From positions 110,736 through 174,735 of the forward strand of contig QRDG01000612.1 of assembly GCA_012064385.1 (NCBI GenBank): a DNA stretch of 64,000 bases, given 5' to 3'. This document shows positions 12,067-23,907 of this stretch, piece after piece. Under the pieces are notes generated by a model. The model made no database searches and was not told the DNA's origin. It was given only the letters and a program-made list of their open reading frames with translations. Made by a program: the position numbers and the translations under genes. Origin of the DNA: Puccinellia tenuiflora. Its lineage: Eukaryota > Streptophyta > Magnoliopsida > Poales > Poaceae. Every line of letters begins with the position of its first letter. Position 1 is the stretch's first letter.

Positions 12067-13124
12067 GCATCCCCAAGCTTAACTCCTACTCGTTCTCGAG
12101 TAGGTAAGTGATAACAAATAATTTTTGATGAGACATACAACCAACAAAATCTTGATCAAGATAGTAATGAAAAGCAAAGGATGTGAATGAAGAGATACAA
12201 AACAATTGTCTATAATTGATAGCAAGAAAACAATGAATAAACAAGTTGAATCATTCAAGCAAAACCTTTCATAAATAGTATGTTAAAGACATGAAAACAA
12301 TGTGATAAACATATTTTACTAATTCACAAGGATAATAATTCCATGACAAAAGTGTTTGAGAATCAACACAAAGGAAGATGTAAGAATTAGCAAAAAGCTT
12401 CAACTTCCAACGGCTTATCTTATAGATAAAGTCAATATAAAGATTCATGTTTAATCTTGATAATGCAATATGCTCAACGATACCCAGGGTCAACACTAGA
12501 TGTTTGTTTTTGTGGAGATAGAAGGAAAAAGGGAAAACTAACTCAACATTAAAAGTAAAAGAAAGGCCCTTCGCAGAGGGAAGCAGGGATTAGTCATGTG
12601 CTAGAGCTTTTTGATTTTTAAAAACAGAAGTAAAACAATTTTGAGGTATGCATGCTTTCGTCAACGACTTCACAACAGAGAAGCTATCTAGTCCCTCATG
12701 ACAAGCAAGGTTTTTTAGACTTGTGAGAGCAGCTGGTTTTTAGAGTAGCGAGTACGCTCTTCTTTCTCCTTGGTTTCACCACTGTCCAATGTTTGAGCTG
12801 ATTTCTCAGATTTGCATTGCGCGGAGGAGAATGGCGAGTTATATTTATATTTTGATTAAGGTACTCTCGGGTTGATTAAAGTGAAGACGTAATCCATCGA
12901 CACCGGGTGAAAGGGGGAAAATGACCTTGCTCGTCACAGGTTATATCAAGCTCTCTACTGCTCCCTCATGAGCTTAAAAACAGAGGCACAAAAAGAAGTA
13001 TTTTGAATTTTTAAAGGTAGCACATGCCAAATTTACTTGGAATGGCAAGAAATACCATGCATAGGTAGATACGGTGGACTCAGTCGGCAAGAAAGTTTGG
13101 CTTTGGGGATTGGATGCACGAGTG
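12067..13124 (-). mobile_element. Internal fragment of element C
   Basis: Non-coding internal region next to the 3' LTR. Its last ~210 bases match 1-210 of element A. It breaks off at 13124 and is joined directly to LTR sequence without a PBS, so most of the internal region has been deleted. Confidence 0.65.
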
Positions 13125-14940
13125 AAGGGGATCGCAACAGTCTTCGCGGGTAGTTTGACCCTAATTTATTGATTCGACACAAGGGGAGCCAAAGAATATT
13201 TATAAGCCTTAGTAGTTGAGTTGTCAATTCAACCACACCTGAAAAGGATTTCTCTCGAAGCAATTTATCAGTAGTAACAATGATTTGATGACAGCAGTAG
13301 AATAGTAACAGCGGTAATAAAATAAAGACAACAATGATGACGGTAAAAGTAATGATTGTAAATAGCGGGATTAAAACACCGTAGGCATAGGGACAGTGTG
13401 GCACCCCCCTTTGGCACATGTCACCAGAGAGGCGGTCGCCCCGTGCGCCAGCCCAGGATATCCGGCCGCACGTTACGACAATGCAACATAGCAGAAATAT
13501 CATTACACAATCAGGCCCAGAGGGCTACAAATGGTTTTACATGGCCATAAAGGCTTGAATAATTATCAAGGCCAAGTATGGCACTGGACAGAGTTTAACT
13601 GGCAGCGGAAGACAATGATATGGCAACGGCTTAGTGCGGCTCCATTCCACAGGCATCTGGCTGGGCTACTGATCCTAGCACGCTCCTGCTCGATCTCCTT
13701 GCTATGGTAGTAGATGAATCCTCTCAACGTCTGGCCACATGAAAAGCCAGTTTGAGTACGGTGACGTACTCGCAAGAAAACAACCACAAGACATGAACAG
13801 TCAAGAAGTCAGGCAACAAGCAGCTAGTGACAGAAAATAATCTAAACATGGCAAGTGTCTACTTACGGCAGTCCAAAGGGATGACAACATGGCATCACAA
13901 TAAAACATGGCATAAGTAAACAGCGGGAGTACCACCAGTACAGAGTCCAAGCCAGGTGGGGTTGGATCGTGTACCGGAGGTCACATAAAGAACTTACCTG
14001 TGACGAGTAACGGTTGTACCCATTGGTACCAAGTATTTTAACATCACCTGTCATCACAACTAGGCCCAACGGCCTTACCACATATGTCAGACTGCTAGGC
14101 CCACTGGCCTCATGTTTCCACTTTGGGCATGCACGGCTGACGTTGGCTCGGGCCTAACTATAGGCTCCCAACGATCACACCGTCACCCCAGTACACGGGT
14201 AACCATCCACATCTCAAGTAACATTCCCTGCAACAGCTTATTGTTCATTTAGTGAAATCAGGTTGTTCATCTTTCTTTCACACCAAACTTAAGTTTAACC
14301 TCCGGACTCGACAAAGGACAATAGTGTGACCGACACTGAACTGTTCCATGACCTAGGAACGATGCTAGCTGCTAGACGACACACTCTCGAGAGGTTGCAG
14401 TTATCACCCATCTAATTGCACCTCACCTGGCCAAGACAAGATACACTTACATAACCGTTCACTCTACCAAGACACTCCATGTATAGCTACCGACATAACA
14501 CTATGTCTTATGACGAAGTGAATCCGGCACGTCCCCAACTCATGAGCGACGCCTAGCTCCGGAACCTTCACAAGACTAGCCCCGACCACAACTATGCAGT
14601 ATCCGACTAGACTTGCCAAGTGGGTAGCATCAAAGGAGGCTTGATAGGTTACATAGGCTGTGGCTGTCCCATTTGGGCGACGGTGGTAGTGCGTTCAAGG
14701 TTCAGATGGTGGCACTATGGACTGACCCTATCGAAGCTTGGAGGGGGTTTCATTTATTCCAGTTTCATTTAACAACAAGTCCAAACAACTGAGGATTAGT
14801 CCAACACAATAAGGATTAGTCCAACACAACAAGTATAATATATCATTTCAACATAAGACCATAGGCAAACATAAGCCACACAACAGTTCAAGCAATAAGC
14901 AACAATAATCATGCAATAATTCAGCAAAGATGAATAACTT

Positions 14941-15145
14941 CAACCGAGCGATGACGGAGTTGCCTCCGGCCAGTAACAGCCACAGGTTGAGTAAAGAAAA
15001 TAAAATAGCACAATCAACCGGGCGAGGACGGAGATACTTCCGACCAGTAGCAGCCATAGGTTGAGGAAGTAAAATAAAATAGCATAATTGGTTAGCGTCA
15101 ACCGGGCGAGGACGGAGATACTTCCGACCAGTGACAGCCACGGGT
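14941..15145. repeat. Three-copy tandem repeat in element D
   Basis: About 76-82-bp units beginning CAACCGGGCGAGGACGGAG at 14941, 15017 and 15099. The second and third copies are nearly identical; the first is more diverged. Confidence 0.75.
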
Positions 15146-16938
15146 CGACTACAAAGTTAGTGGAGGCGTCCATGCGATCCCGTTCCTCCATTCCATTGAC
15201 TGCGGCGGTTTCCCCAGTCCATCGTCGCCGGAATGGGGAGTGATGCATGGTACCGTCCAACACACGCCACAACTCTACAGAAAAGTAGACGAGATTCAAT
15301 CCACGTGGGCGTGTAGTCCCCAAAATGAACCGAAAAGCAATCATAAGAAAGAAAGCATCCATTCCACTCGAGTATTAACTCGACGTGGTGTCAGCAATCT
15401 TGGCAAAAAGACCCAAATGAAAAGCCAGCGTCCCAAGCATCGCAGTCAAAGCGGGCATACGCTAGCCAAGTTTGACGGAGGGAGAAGAAGCAAATAACTC
15501 TTTGGCAAATGCCCCAACTCCGAGGATCATAAGACGACATTCGTCCGCTCCTCACCTCGGCGAAGGAGAAGAAGCAAACAATCATGGGAACGCATGTTTT
15601 ATAGTTATCCAGTTAGAGGGTTCGACACAGCCACGCAAATGCGAGGCGCACAAATTATTCACACGTCATTCTAACACACACATGGATGATGAGTGAAGCA
15701 TGGCATCGCTAACTATACTGGAATTGAATCATGGCGTCGCTATCTAAGCTCGAAATAAACATAGCAAGCAAGTACACACATGGAATCATCTGCATCGAAT
15801 AGCCCCACATAAAATACCACGCATGACACGATAATATGCGACAAACTGCGCCGCTTGAGTGTTCATATCAAGTGGTTAGCTTGCCTTCGAAGATCGACAC
15901 CATTTGGTTTCGACGGTCACGGACGTCACGGTTTAGGGTCTCGGTTTTGCCGTCGCCGGAAAACAGCTACGCAAGTGCACAAGGGTGCTGAGTATACAAA
16001 CATTTTATAAAAATGTAAAACCTATACCACTGGATAGATATTTTCAAACTATGAATTTACAAATTTGAATCACCTCAAACGGAGCTACGGATCAAAAGTT
16101 ACGGCCAGGCGATGGTTAACTATCTCCTGCTTACTCGGGAAAAAAAAATAGAACGGGCTGTTTTCTGAACCGGGCTGGGCTGGTTGCGTATTTCCGGTAG
16201 TACGTCTTCCCTTAGGGAAAGTGTAATCCTGAGAAAAAAGTTTACGCTTTCAGCTAGCTCAATCCCAACGATTGGCTTCCTGTGCTTCTTCTAGTTCACA
16301 TACGGGAGACGTACGGGAGAGCACGGGAGACGGCCGCGTCGCCGACCGCCGGGACAGCTGGGCCTCCGGCCGACGGCGTGGATGGGCGCGCTGCTCCCCA
16401 CGCCCAGGGATGGCTGCGGGCAAAGGAGTGAGAGGCGCGGTCGCGTTGGCCTCGAGCTTGCCCGGCTCGGCCAGTACGGCCATGGCCGTACGCGCACGTG
16501 CGCGGGACGGACGGTGCCGGCCATGGAGGCTCCCGGGAGGACGCCGTCGACGGGGGTTGAGGACGGCTTGGTCGCCGTGCTTCACCGCGTCCAGGGACGC
16601 GCGGGTCATGGTCGGGGAGGGCGACGACGATGGAGACGGCACGACGGCGGCAGGGTCGGCGGCGATGAACCGCGGAACGGTGGCGGCGTCGATGGAGGGC
16701 TAGGGCCGCGGCGAGGACGGCGGCGGGGTCGTCGGGCCCCATGGCGGCTGGGGGCGCGTGGGTGGGGACGGGGATGGCCTCGGGAGCCGGAGCTCCAAGC
16801 TCTGGCCAAGGTGGCCGTGCACGAACTCGAACGGGGCTCGGGCATGCCGAGCTCTATTTGCTCCTCTGGTCTGGGGGAAGTAGGGGGAGGCAGGGGAGTG
16901 AGGGTGAGGGGTCGCGCGGGTGGAGCTCGAGCTGCTCC

Positions 16939-16947
16939 ATATATACG
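16939..16947 (-). promoter_or_regulatory. TATA box in element D
   Basis: The minus strand reads GCGTATATATGGAGC at the edge of a GC-rich block, as expected for an LTR promoter. Supported by sequence context only. Confidence 0.35.
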
Positions 16948-19284
16948 CAGGGACGGGAAGCATCGGACGACCACGTGCACTAATAAAATGAACGGAGGGG
17001 ATAAGAACGGGGAGATGGATAGGAACGTTGAGCTGGACGAACAGGGATCTACAGGGAAGCTACTGTGCGGGAGATTAGGCAGGGTTTAGGGCTAAGCAGG
17101 TTTAGGTCACGCCTAATCGTGCATCCGGGAGGTCCAGAGCGCGACGCGAGCGACGTCGTCGCGTTCCCATTGACTCGGGGCATGAAATGGAAAACGGGTC
17201 GCACCATTGGGTTCGTAACGACGAGACCAACACAACAAAACCAGAATCACTCAAAGGCGACAAACTTTTATGTATAAGATTTTCAGAAAACCAGGGTTGC
17301 GCCAGGTGTTCGATGAAATGACAGAGGTCTTCCTCATCTAAGAAAAATCCCCAAAATTCACAGTAGGCTAGAATAGGTGTATATAGTATGTGTGTGAAGT
17401 TTGAGCTCAATTGGGTACATGGAGAGTGGTCAAATAAATTGGTGTCCAAAAATGCCCTAATGGCATGGGTATGCCAAGTAAACCAAATTAAATGATCTTG
17501 ACATGATCTTCTGGATATGTGGTTATATATGGTAGTTGGTTAATTTGGCAAAGTGTCAATGCCCAATGATTTTTGTAGCTAGGGGTTTCTTTGGAAATTG
17601 CAATAGACATGAAAGAGGCATTACAAGGGAAGTACCTCAAATATTGCTCAAATGAGGTTGGGCCAATGGAGTGAAATGTTCAGGAGGTTAAATCATGCAC
17701 CTCACCAAAATTTCAGAATTTTTGGATGAGTGGAAGGTGTCCCAATAATTTTTGGACTGAAAATGGCATAATAGGAAATATGAATAAACTTGGAAATATT
17801 GCATGGGACTATGGAATATTTTTGCATGGGAGGGATGTATCTGTATGAGGGAACCATATGGTAGTTTGGTAGAATTTATTTCAAGCTATAATTGGGATGG
17901 TGGCTTTTGGTGGGATAGATGGGAGGGGTTTTAGAATTTCCAAATGGAATCAAGGTTCGACTGGCAAAACAATGGTATGAAGTTATGGTGAGGGTCGACA
18001 AAGATCGGGAAATTGCCGGGAAATTTCTAAGAGGGCGAAACCAAAGTCAAGTCAAAGACCATATGATTTAAAGAAAACATTTTGAAAATAGAAAAAGTTT
18101 TTTTAGGCGCGAGAAAACATTACTAACATTAGGGACAATTTTCGGGATGTTACAGACAGATAGACGGGCGTTGCATACTTGCATGAATAAGATAGCTCAT
18201 GAAATGAACATAACTAAGCACGAAGCAAATAAATAATAAATAGTATCCAAGTATCAAACAGTCATAGGCATGTATTCCTAATTTAGCCGTACGTGCTTAC
18301 AATAAAAACTTGCACGGCATCTTTTGTCCTGCCATCCGGTTTCAGCCGGACCAATTAAGGAACAAATGGCAATTAAGGTGTTTCTTTTAATAGAACACCG
18401 GATCAAAGCATTAACACACAATGAATACATGTAACCCTCGAGTTGCCAACCATTCCCATCGATGTCCCCGTTTCTGTCACTCGGGGTCTCCGGTTCCGGT
18501 TGACAACAAGTGCATACAACTAGTAGATAGGATCCAAACAACAATTATACTCATGCAAACATAAGTGTTCAGATCTGAAAACATGGCACCCAGGCCCAAA
18601 GTGACAAGCATTAAGCATAACTAGTTGCACCAACGATGATTAACACAAATAGAGGATACTAGGCATCGTGTCCCTAACAATTTGGCATCGAATTACATGA
18701 GCAATCTTATTCAATCCCTTCCACCCCCTTGCCTATAGCAAGGGAACTACTCACACATGGAGGGGGACGACATGTATGGTTGATGGAGAGGCATTGGCGG
18801 TAACGATGGCGGCGATCTCCACTCTGGCAGGATGCCGGAACAGCGATCCTGGACCCCGAATTTAGGGTTCGTGATGGCGGCGGAGCTCTGTAAGGTTTCT
18901 GGAAAAAAGTGTTCGGGGGCTCATCGTTTTAGGTCGAGAGGGAGCTTATAAACGAAGGGGGATCGCCAGAGGAGGTCCCAGGGGCAGGGGCGCCCCCCTG
19001 CCGTGGCCTAGGGGCCACCCACGGGTGGGGCCCGCCCCTTCTCCTGGGGTGGCCCCCTTTCGGGGTCTTCCGCTTCCGAGGCTTATTCTTCTTAAAAAAT
19101 CCTTTTTATAATTTTTCTGGAATTTTCCGCGAACTTCTGAACCTTGCACAAAAGAAAGACACCAAATGCAATTCTGCTGAAAACCGCGTCAGTTCGGGTT
19201 AGTTCCAAACAAATTCATTAATAATCAGAGGCAAAACAATAGCAAAGTGTTTGGAAAAATAGATACGTTTGCGACATATCAGGT

Positions 19285-20945
19285 ATGCGCGCCAATGCGG
19301 AAGTGGGAAAAACGGCCGGTGCAAAATGAGCGACCTCTCCTCGCATCCTCGCTTGTTGTGAAAAAAATTCTACCGTTGCTTGACTGCTTGATTGGTATAC
19401 TCAGATTTGCCTAGTAAACAAATAAAAATGTTTTTTATTTGATTATGAATTGGTTCCGCCCCAAAAAAATAAGATTACGAATTGGTAAACACAAAATGCA
19501 TTCTATAAACTAGGCCTTGTTTGGAAACAAAAATTATGCATAAAGTTACGACAACAAAAACATGTAAGTTGTCGTTACATCACCTTGAAAATGTACCGAT
19601 GTGTGGCATGAAATCTCTATGGTGTTAATCATCCTTCGTTGATCGGATCTGGCTCGGCTTCTATGGAGTTGTCCGTCTGGATCTGACTCGACTTATACAT
19701 AGGTGTTCATCCTCACTCGGCCAGATCTCGCTTGGCTTCTACACAGTTGTTCATCCTTCGTCGTCGACCAGATCTGGCTCGGTTTATATGAAGTTGTTCC
19801 TCCTTCTTTGGTCGGATCTGGCTCGGTTTTTACAAAGTTGTTCATCCTTCTTCGGCTAGATCTGTCTATGCTTCTAAAAAAATTATCCTCTCTCGATCAG
19901 ATCTCATATCGATGACGGAGGAGCTTGACCTATGGTGGTGCCACACAAGACGTCCTCGTCGATGTCATGGGGGTGGTTTGGCATCTCGGACGACAACAAC
20001 AAGAGAAGGGCAAATTTAATCATGACACCAAATAGCCACAAAAATGACATGCTAAAAACAGGATTGACATCAACACAGAAAACATGGCCGTCGGTAGGAC
20101 CGCCGCAATGTTCCCTACATACCTGGCCACGAGCTTTTTACATAACTGCTCGGCCTTACTCGATCGGATCTGGCTTGATAGCGGAGGAGTTTGACGACGG
20201 CTATGAAATGAGAATGGAGTCTAGTTTTGTGGATGGGGGATAGGATGGAGGTTGGTTTTCAGAATCAAGATGTTCTCCTTCATTTCTTTCCTCGTTCTTC
20301 CTAATTGTAGCCTCGCGGTCGTTGTGATGGGGAGGGGTTGGTCCAGCTGGCTAGTGGAGACAGAGGTAAGAACGTGCTTCTGCCACTATGCACTTGAACC
20401 TATTATTCCTATAAGTCGTGTGTCCATCGGTCTCCATCTACCCGCGAGAGTGCCCAAATGACATGGGGCCCACATGTCAGTTGATAGAAGTGGGAGAATG
20501 TATGTATAGATAGCATGCAAGACATTCGACGACAAGGAAGGTCACACCATTGCGCCAAAATCTCATACCATCCTAGCAAAGGTATGTATTATATCCATGT
20601 GAATCTTGTGGCACCTATATACCGTAAGTGCTAGCCGGCTTTTGGATTGCCCCACCCGATTACATCTAATACTTTTTTTTTTGCAAGAAGCCATGCTTGG
20701 CACTTTCCTTTTCCTTTCATTCCTTCATGTTTTATATTGTGCCAACGCAAAGTGGGGAATCGCAAGACTCACTCCTGCCAAACATCTCTTATTCCCTTTT
20801 TATATCAACCCACACCGATCACCATCACCGATATCTCCTCATTTTCCTTAACTTCTTCGAGCATACGAGGGAGGCCAATATCCTCCACGTTTCTGGTCTA
20901 TATATAGAAATGGATAAGCTATCATTTCACCTTTACTCGCAGGCT
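19285..20945 (+). repeat. Direct duplication, copy 1 (~1.7 kb)
   Basis: Diverged direct copy of 23908-25680. Shared landmarks in order: GCCAATGCGAAAGTGGG-like start, the GATCTGGCTCGG tandem block, a CCTGGCCACGAGCTTT segment, GGTATGTATTATATCCATG, a TATA-like TTTTTATATCAACCC, and a final GGATAAGCTATCATTT. No continuous protein was recognised. The left end coincides with the end of the LTR of element C. Confidence 0.7.
19625..19905 (+). repeat. GATCTGGCTCGG tandem block, copy 1
   Basis: About five imperfect units of 50-60 bp, each with a GGATCTGGCTCGG-like core followed by a TTCTACGAAGTTGTTCATCC-like core. The same block occurs at 24235-24560 in duplicate 2. Confidence 0.65.
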
Positions 20946-21208
20946 TCGGCTTGTATGATTGTTGTTTGTAGGGCTTTTTGCTAGATATGTTGAATAAATG
21001 AAATAAAAAGCCATATGCATCTTTTCGATGCAGAGGCTGGGTACCCCCATTTCGAAAAAAAGATATATCTCCATGTGTATTTCTATTGATTTTAATATCA
21101 AAACATACATGTGACATAGATGGAAGCCCTATTATGTTTACTGGGGGTAAATTTGTGTTTTTAAATGAAAGTTTTGGCAAAATCATGCTGACATAGATGG
21201 TAGCCCTA

Positions 21209-22286
21209 GGATTTTCCATCTAGCATGTTAAGTGGGTTGTTGTTTAGTGGTAACATTCCTTCTTATAAGGAGGGGTGTTATACCAGAGTCGCCATCACCA
21301 CCGTCCTCCTCCTCCCAAATAAAAAAATTCAAGCCCATCCATCCCTCCATATGGGTCGGGAATCATATCTATTTGGGTTCGGAATAAACAAACATTGTTT
21401 CCTCTCTAGCCTGGCCTCACCCTCTTTGGGTTTCCTTCTTCTTTTGGAACTTAAGAACTATTTTTTCAAAATATTTTAGATATATGAATGTAATGTATCT
21501 TGATCCTTTTGGATTTGAAGTTGTTATGGTTGTTCAAAAGATCTTTTTTCCACATGTGTCATTTAGTACTTTACATGATTGATGTAGTTTGATCCTCTTG
21601 GGTTGTTGGAGGGGTGGGATAGTAAGGCGGGATGTCATGATGTGCACGAGGAATGATATATGATGCACAAGATTAACGCGATTATAGGAGTCGAGCGGTC
21701 ACGCAGGACGTGGATACGACGTCGTGGCGCGAAGACTCAACCAACTTTTGAATTGCGTGCAACTGTCACGAGCGCGGGAAAAAAATTACACGTGGTGCGT
21801 GGCGGTGTTAGTTGACCACCCTAATGGAGAGATACCAACGGTATTATTGTGATAGATATTTGTTTTCATATTTTATAATTAATTGATAAACACCAAAAGT
21901 AAAATTATCTCGCTAGAAAAGATATACGTTATTAATTTCGAGCATTTATTGTTTTCAAATTTTGAAAAAAGAGCCCGCTTGCACTAGCATGACATGTCGT
22001 TTTTTTTCCAAAATTTCAAAATCATTATTGCAGTGAGCTGGTTTTGTCATATTTTGGAAATAATCAATAAATGCCAAAAGTAGAAAATACTTGGCTATAA
22101 AAAAGATAGAGATTATTAATTTCAACCAATTAATTGTTTTAAATTTAGAAGAAAAAAGTATACGACAACACATGGCTTTGCCCAAAGTTTTGAAATCAAG
22201 CCCACTCCCAGACCTATTTTTTCAATAGCAAATTATAGCATAAAAATTAGTGATCTTACTTTGTGGAAGGATTTATCTTTTTGATC
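21209..22286 (+). repeat. Left arm of 2.3-kb inverted repeat
   Basis: Collinear inverted copy of 22470-23550. It starts at GGATTTTCCATCTAGC and ends at the GAAGGATTTATCTTTTT motif. Matching landmarks run the whole length: GTTGTTTAGTGGTAACATTC, GGGGTGTTATACCAGAGTCG, and ATCATGTAAAGTACTAAATG on the complement. Arms look roughly 85-90% alike by eye. No gene seen. Confidence 0.8.
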
Positions 22287-22469
22287 TTTTTAGATTACAG
22301 CTGGGAGGTGGAATAATGTAGGATGTTCTATTACAAATCATGAAATATACAAACATGTGAAGTCACGGAAGGAGCCACGAATACAACATAAGGGGGCCAA
22401 TTGCACATTAAATAATTTAGAGGGGGCATGCATGTGGATATATTTCGGTAAATTGGGGGTAATATATGA
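22287..22469. other. Loop of the inverted repeat
   Basis: About 183 bp of unique sequence between the arms. Nothing identifiable. Confidence 0.7.
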
Positions 22470-23550
22470 AGATTAAAAAGATAAATCCTTCCACAAAGTA
22501 AGATCGCCAATTTGTATGCTATAATTTGCTATTGTAAAAATAGGTATGGGAATGGGCCTGATTTCAAAACTTTGAGCAAAGCCATGTGCTTTCGTAGACT
22601 TTTTCTTCTAAATTTAAAAACAATTAATTGGTTGAAACTAATAACCTCTATCTTTTTTTATAGCCAAATATTTTCTACTTTTGGCATTTATTGATTATTT
22701 CCAAAATATGACAAAACCAGCTCACCGCAATAATGATTTCGAAATTTTGGAAAAAACCACATGTCGTGCTAGTGCAAGCGGACTCTTTTTTCAAAATTTG
22801 AAAACAATAAATGCTCGAAATTAATAACGTATATCTTTTCCAGCGAGATAATTCTACTTTTGGCATTTATCAGTTAATTCCAAAATATGAAAACAAATAC
22901 CTATCACAATAGTTCCGTTGGTATCTCTCCATGAGGGTGGTCCACTATCACCGCCACTTACCACCTGCAATTTTTTCCCCGCGCTCGTGACAGTTGCACG
23001 CAGTTCAAAAGATGGTTGACTCTTTGCACCACGACGAACTATCCACTTCCCGCATGACCGCTCGACTCCTATAATCGTGTTAATCTCGTGCATCATATAT
23101 CATTCCTCGCGCACATCATGACATCCCGCCTTACTCTCCCACCCCTCCAGCAACCCAAGAGGATCAAACTACATCAATCATGTAAAGTACTAAATGACAC
23201 ATGTGGAAAAAGATCTTGTGAACACCATAACAAATTCAAATCCAAAAGGATCAAGATACATTACATTCATATATCTAAAATATTTTGAAAAAAAAATAGT
23301 TCTTAAGTTCCAAAAGAACAAGGAAACCCAAAGAGGTTGAGGCCAGGCTAGAGAGGAAACAATTTTTGTGTATGCCCAACCCAAATAGATATGATGCCCA
23401 ACCCACATGGAGGGATGGATGGGTTTGAAATTTTTGAATTGGGAGGAGGAGGACGGTGGTGGTGGCGACTCTGGTATAACACCCCTCCTTGTAAGAATGA
23501 ATGTTACCACTAAACAACAGCCGACTTAACAAGCTAAATGGAAAATCCGG
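22470..23550 (-). repeat. Right arm of 2.3-kb inverted repeat
   Basis: Reverse-complement partner of 21209-22286, ending at CATGGAAAATCC-like sequence near 23550. No target-site duplication was found outside the arms. Confidence 0.8.
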
Positions 23551-23907
23551 CAACACCTCCCTTGTACCGTCGGACATCCACGACAGGCAAAAGGATAAGC
23601 AGAGTATATAAGAAAGAAACATCAGCAGAAACATATACAAAAGCTCATAATATCTGGTCTCCTTCCTATTTCTATCAGCATGATGGCCGTGGGAGGGGGG
23701 GAGGGTGGTGGGGCCTGCTTGCCGGTGGTAACGGAAGTGGGAGCATGGTGTGCGAGGAGCTTGTTTCGTTTCCTACGCGCGCATGCCTAAACGCTATACA
23801 TTACACTGCACCGTGGGACCGTACGTCGTGGGGGGCCGTGGGACGGTGGGGCGAGGTTGAAAAGCTGGTGGAAATGATGGTCTCCTGGGTTTGGGGGAGG
23901 GTGGGGA
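23551..23907. other. Unique spacer between inverted repeat and duplicate 2
   Basis: Contains a GTATATAAG TATA-like site near 23567 and a G-rich stretch around 23690-23730. A 170-codon plus-strand frame crosses it but shows no protein-like features. Confidence 0.4.

Larger units (their letters stand above)
13397..18154 (-). mobile_element. Element D: 4.76-kb TG...CA unit with TSD (long solo LTR or LARD-like)
   Basis: Starts TGTGGCACCCCCC and ends GGGATGTTACA, and is flanked by a perfect 5-bp TSD, GACAG (13392-13396 and 18155-18159). The ends form a short imperfect inverted repeat (TGT..CA.CCC). I could not find an LTR pair, PBS or retroviral coding sequence inside. The simplest reading is a solo LTR of an element with very long LTRs, or a LARD-like element. 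A TATA box on the minus strand at 16939-16947 suggests minus orientation. The interval contains a 3-copy tandem repeat (14941-15145) and a GC-rich block (16260-17100) in which long frames exist on both strands without protein-like features. Nothing else in the interval looks coding. Confidence 0.7.
13125..19281 (-). repeat. Second, truncated LTR of element C, split by element D
   Basis: LTR sequence at 13125-13396 and 18155-19281, homologous to 10337-12066. It lacks about the first 16 bases (TGATATCCCACAAGTA) and ends GACATATCA at 19281. Element D is inserted at 13396/13397. The CTCAT before 10337 and the GGTAT after 19281 do not match, so the outer TSD is lost or the two LTRs come from a recombination event. 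A TATA-like GTTTATAAGC on the minus strand lies near 18946-18955. Confidence 0.7.

Noticed and set aside
16259..17089. Long overlapping open frames on both strands (up to 235 codons)
   Set aside because: They arise from GC-rich sequence with few stop codons, are equally long on both strands, and have low-complexity Arg/Gly/Ala composition inside element D.
13397..18154. Element D considered as a CACTA or Mutator DNA transposon
   Set aside because: TG...CA ends with a 5-bp TSD fit LTR integration. CACTA would give CACTA ends and a 3-bp TSD, Mutator about 9 bp, and no transposase is present.
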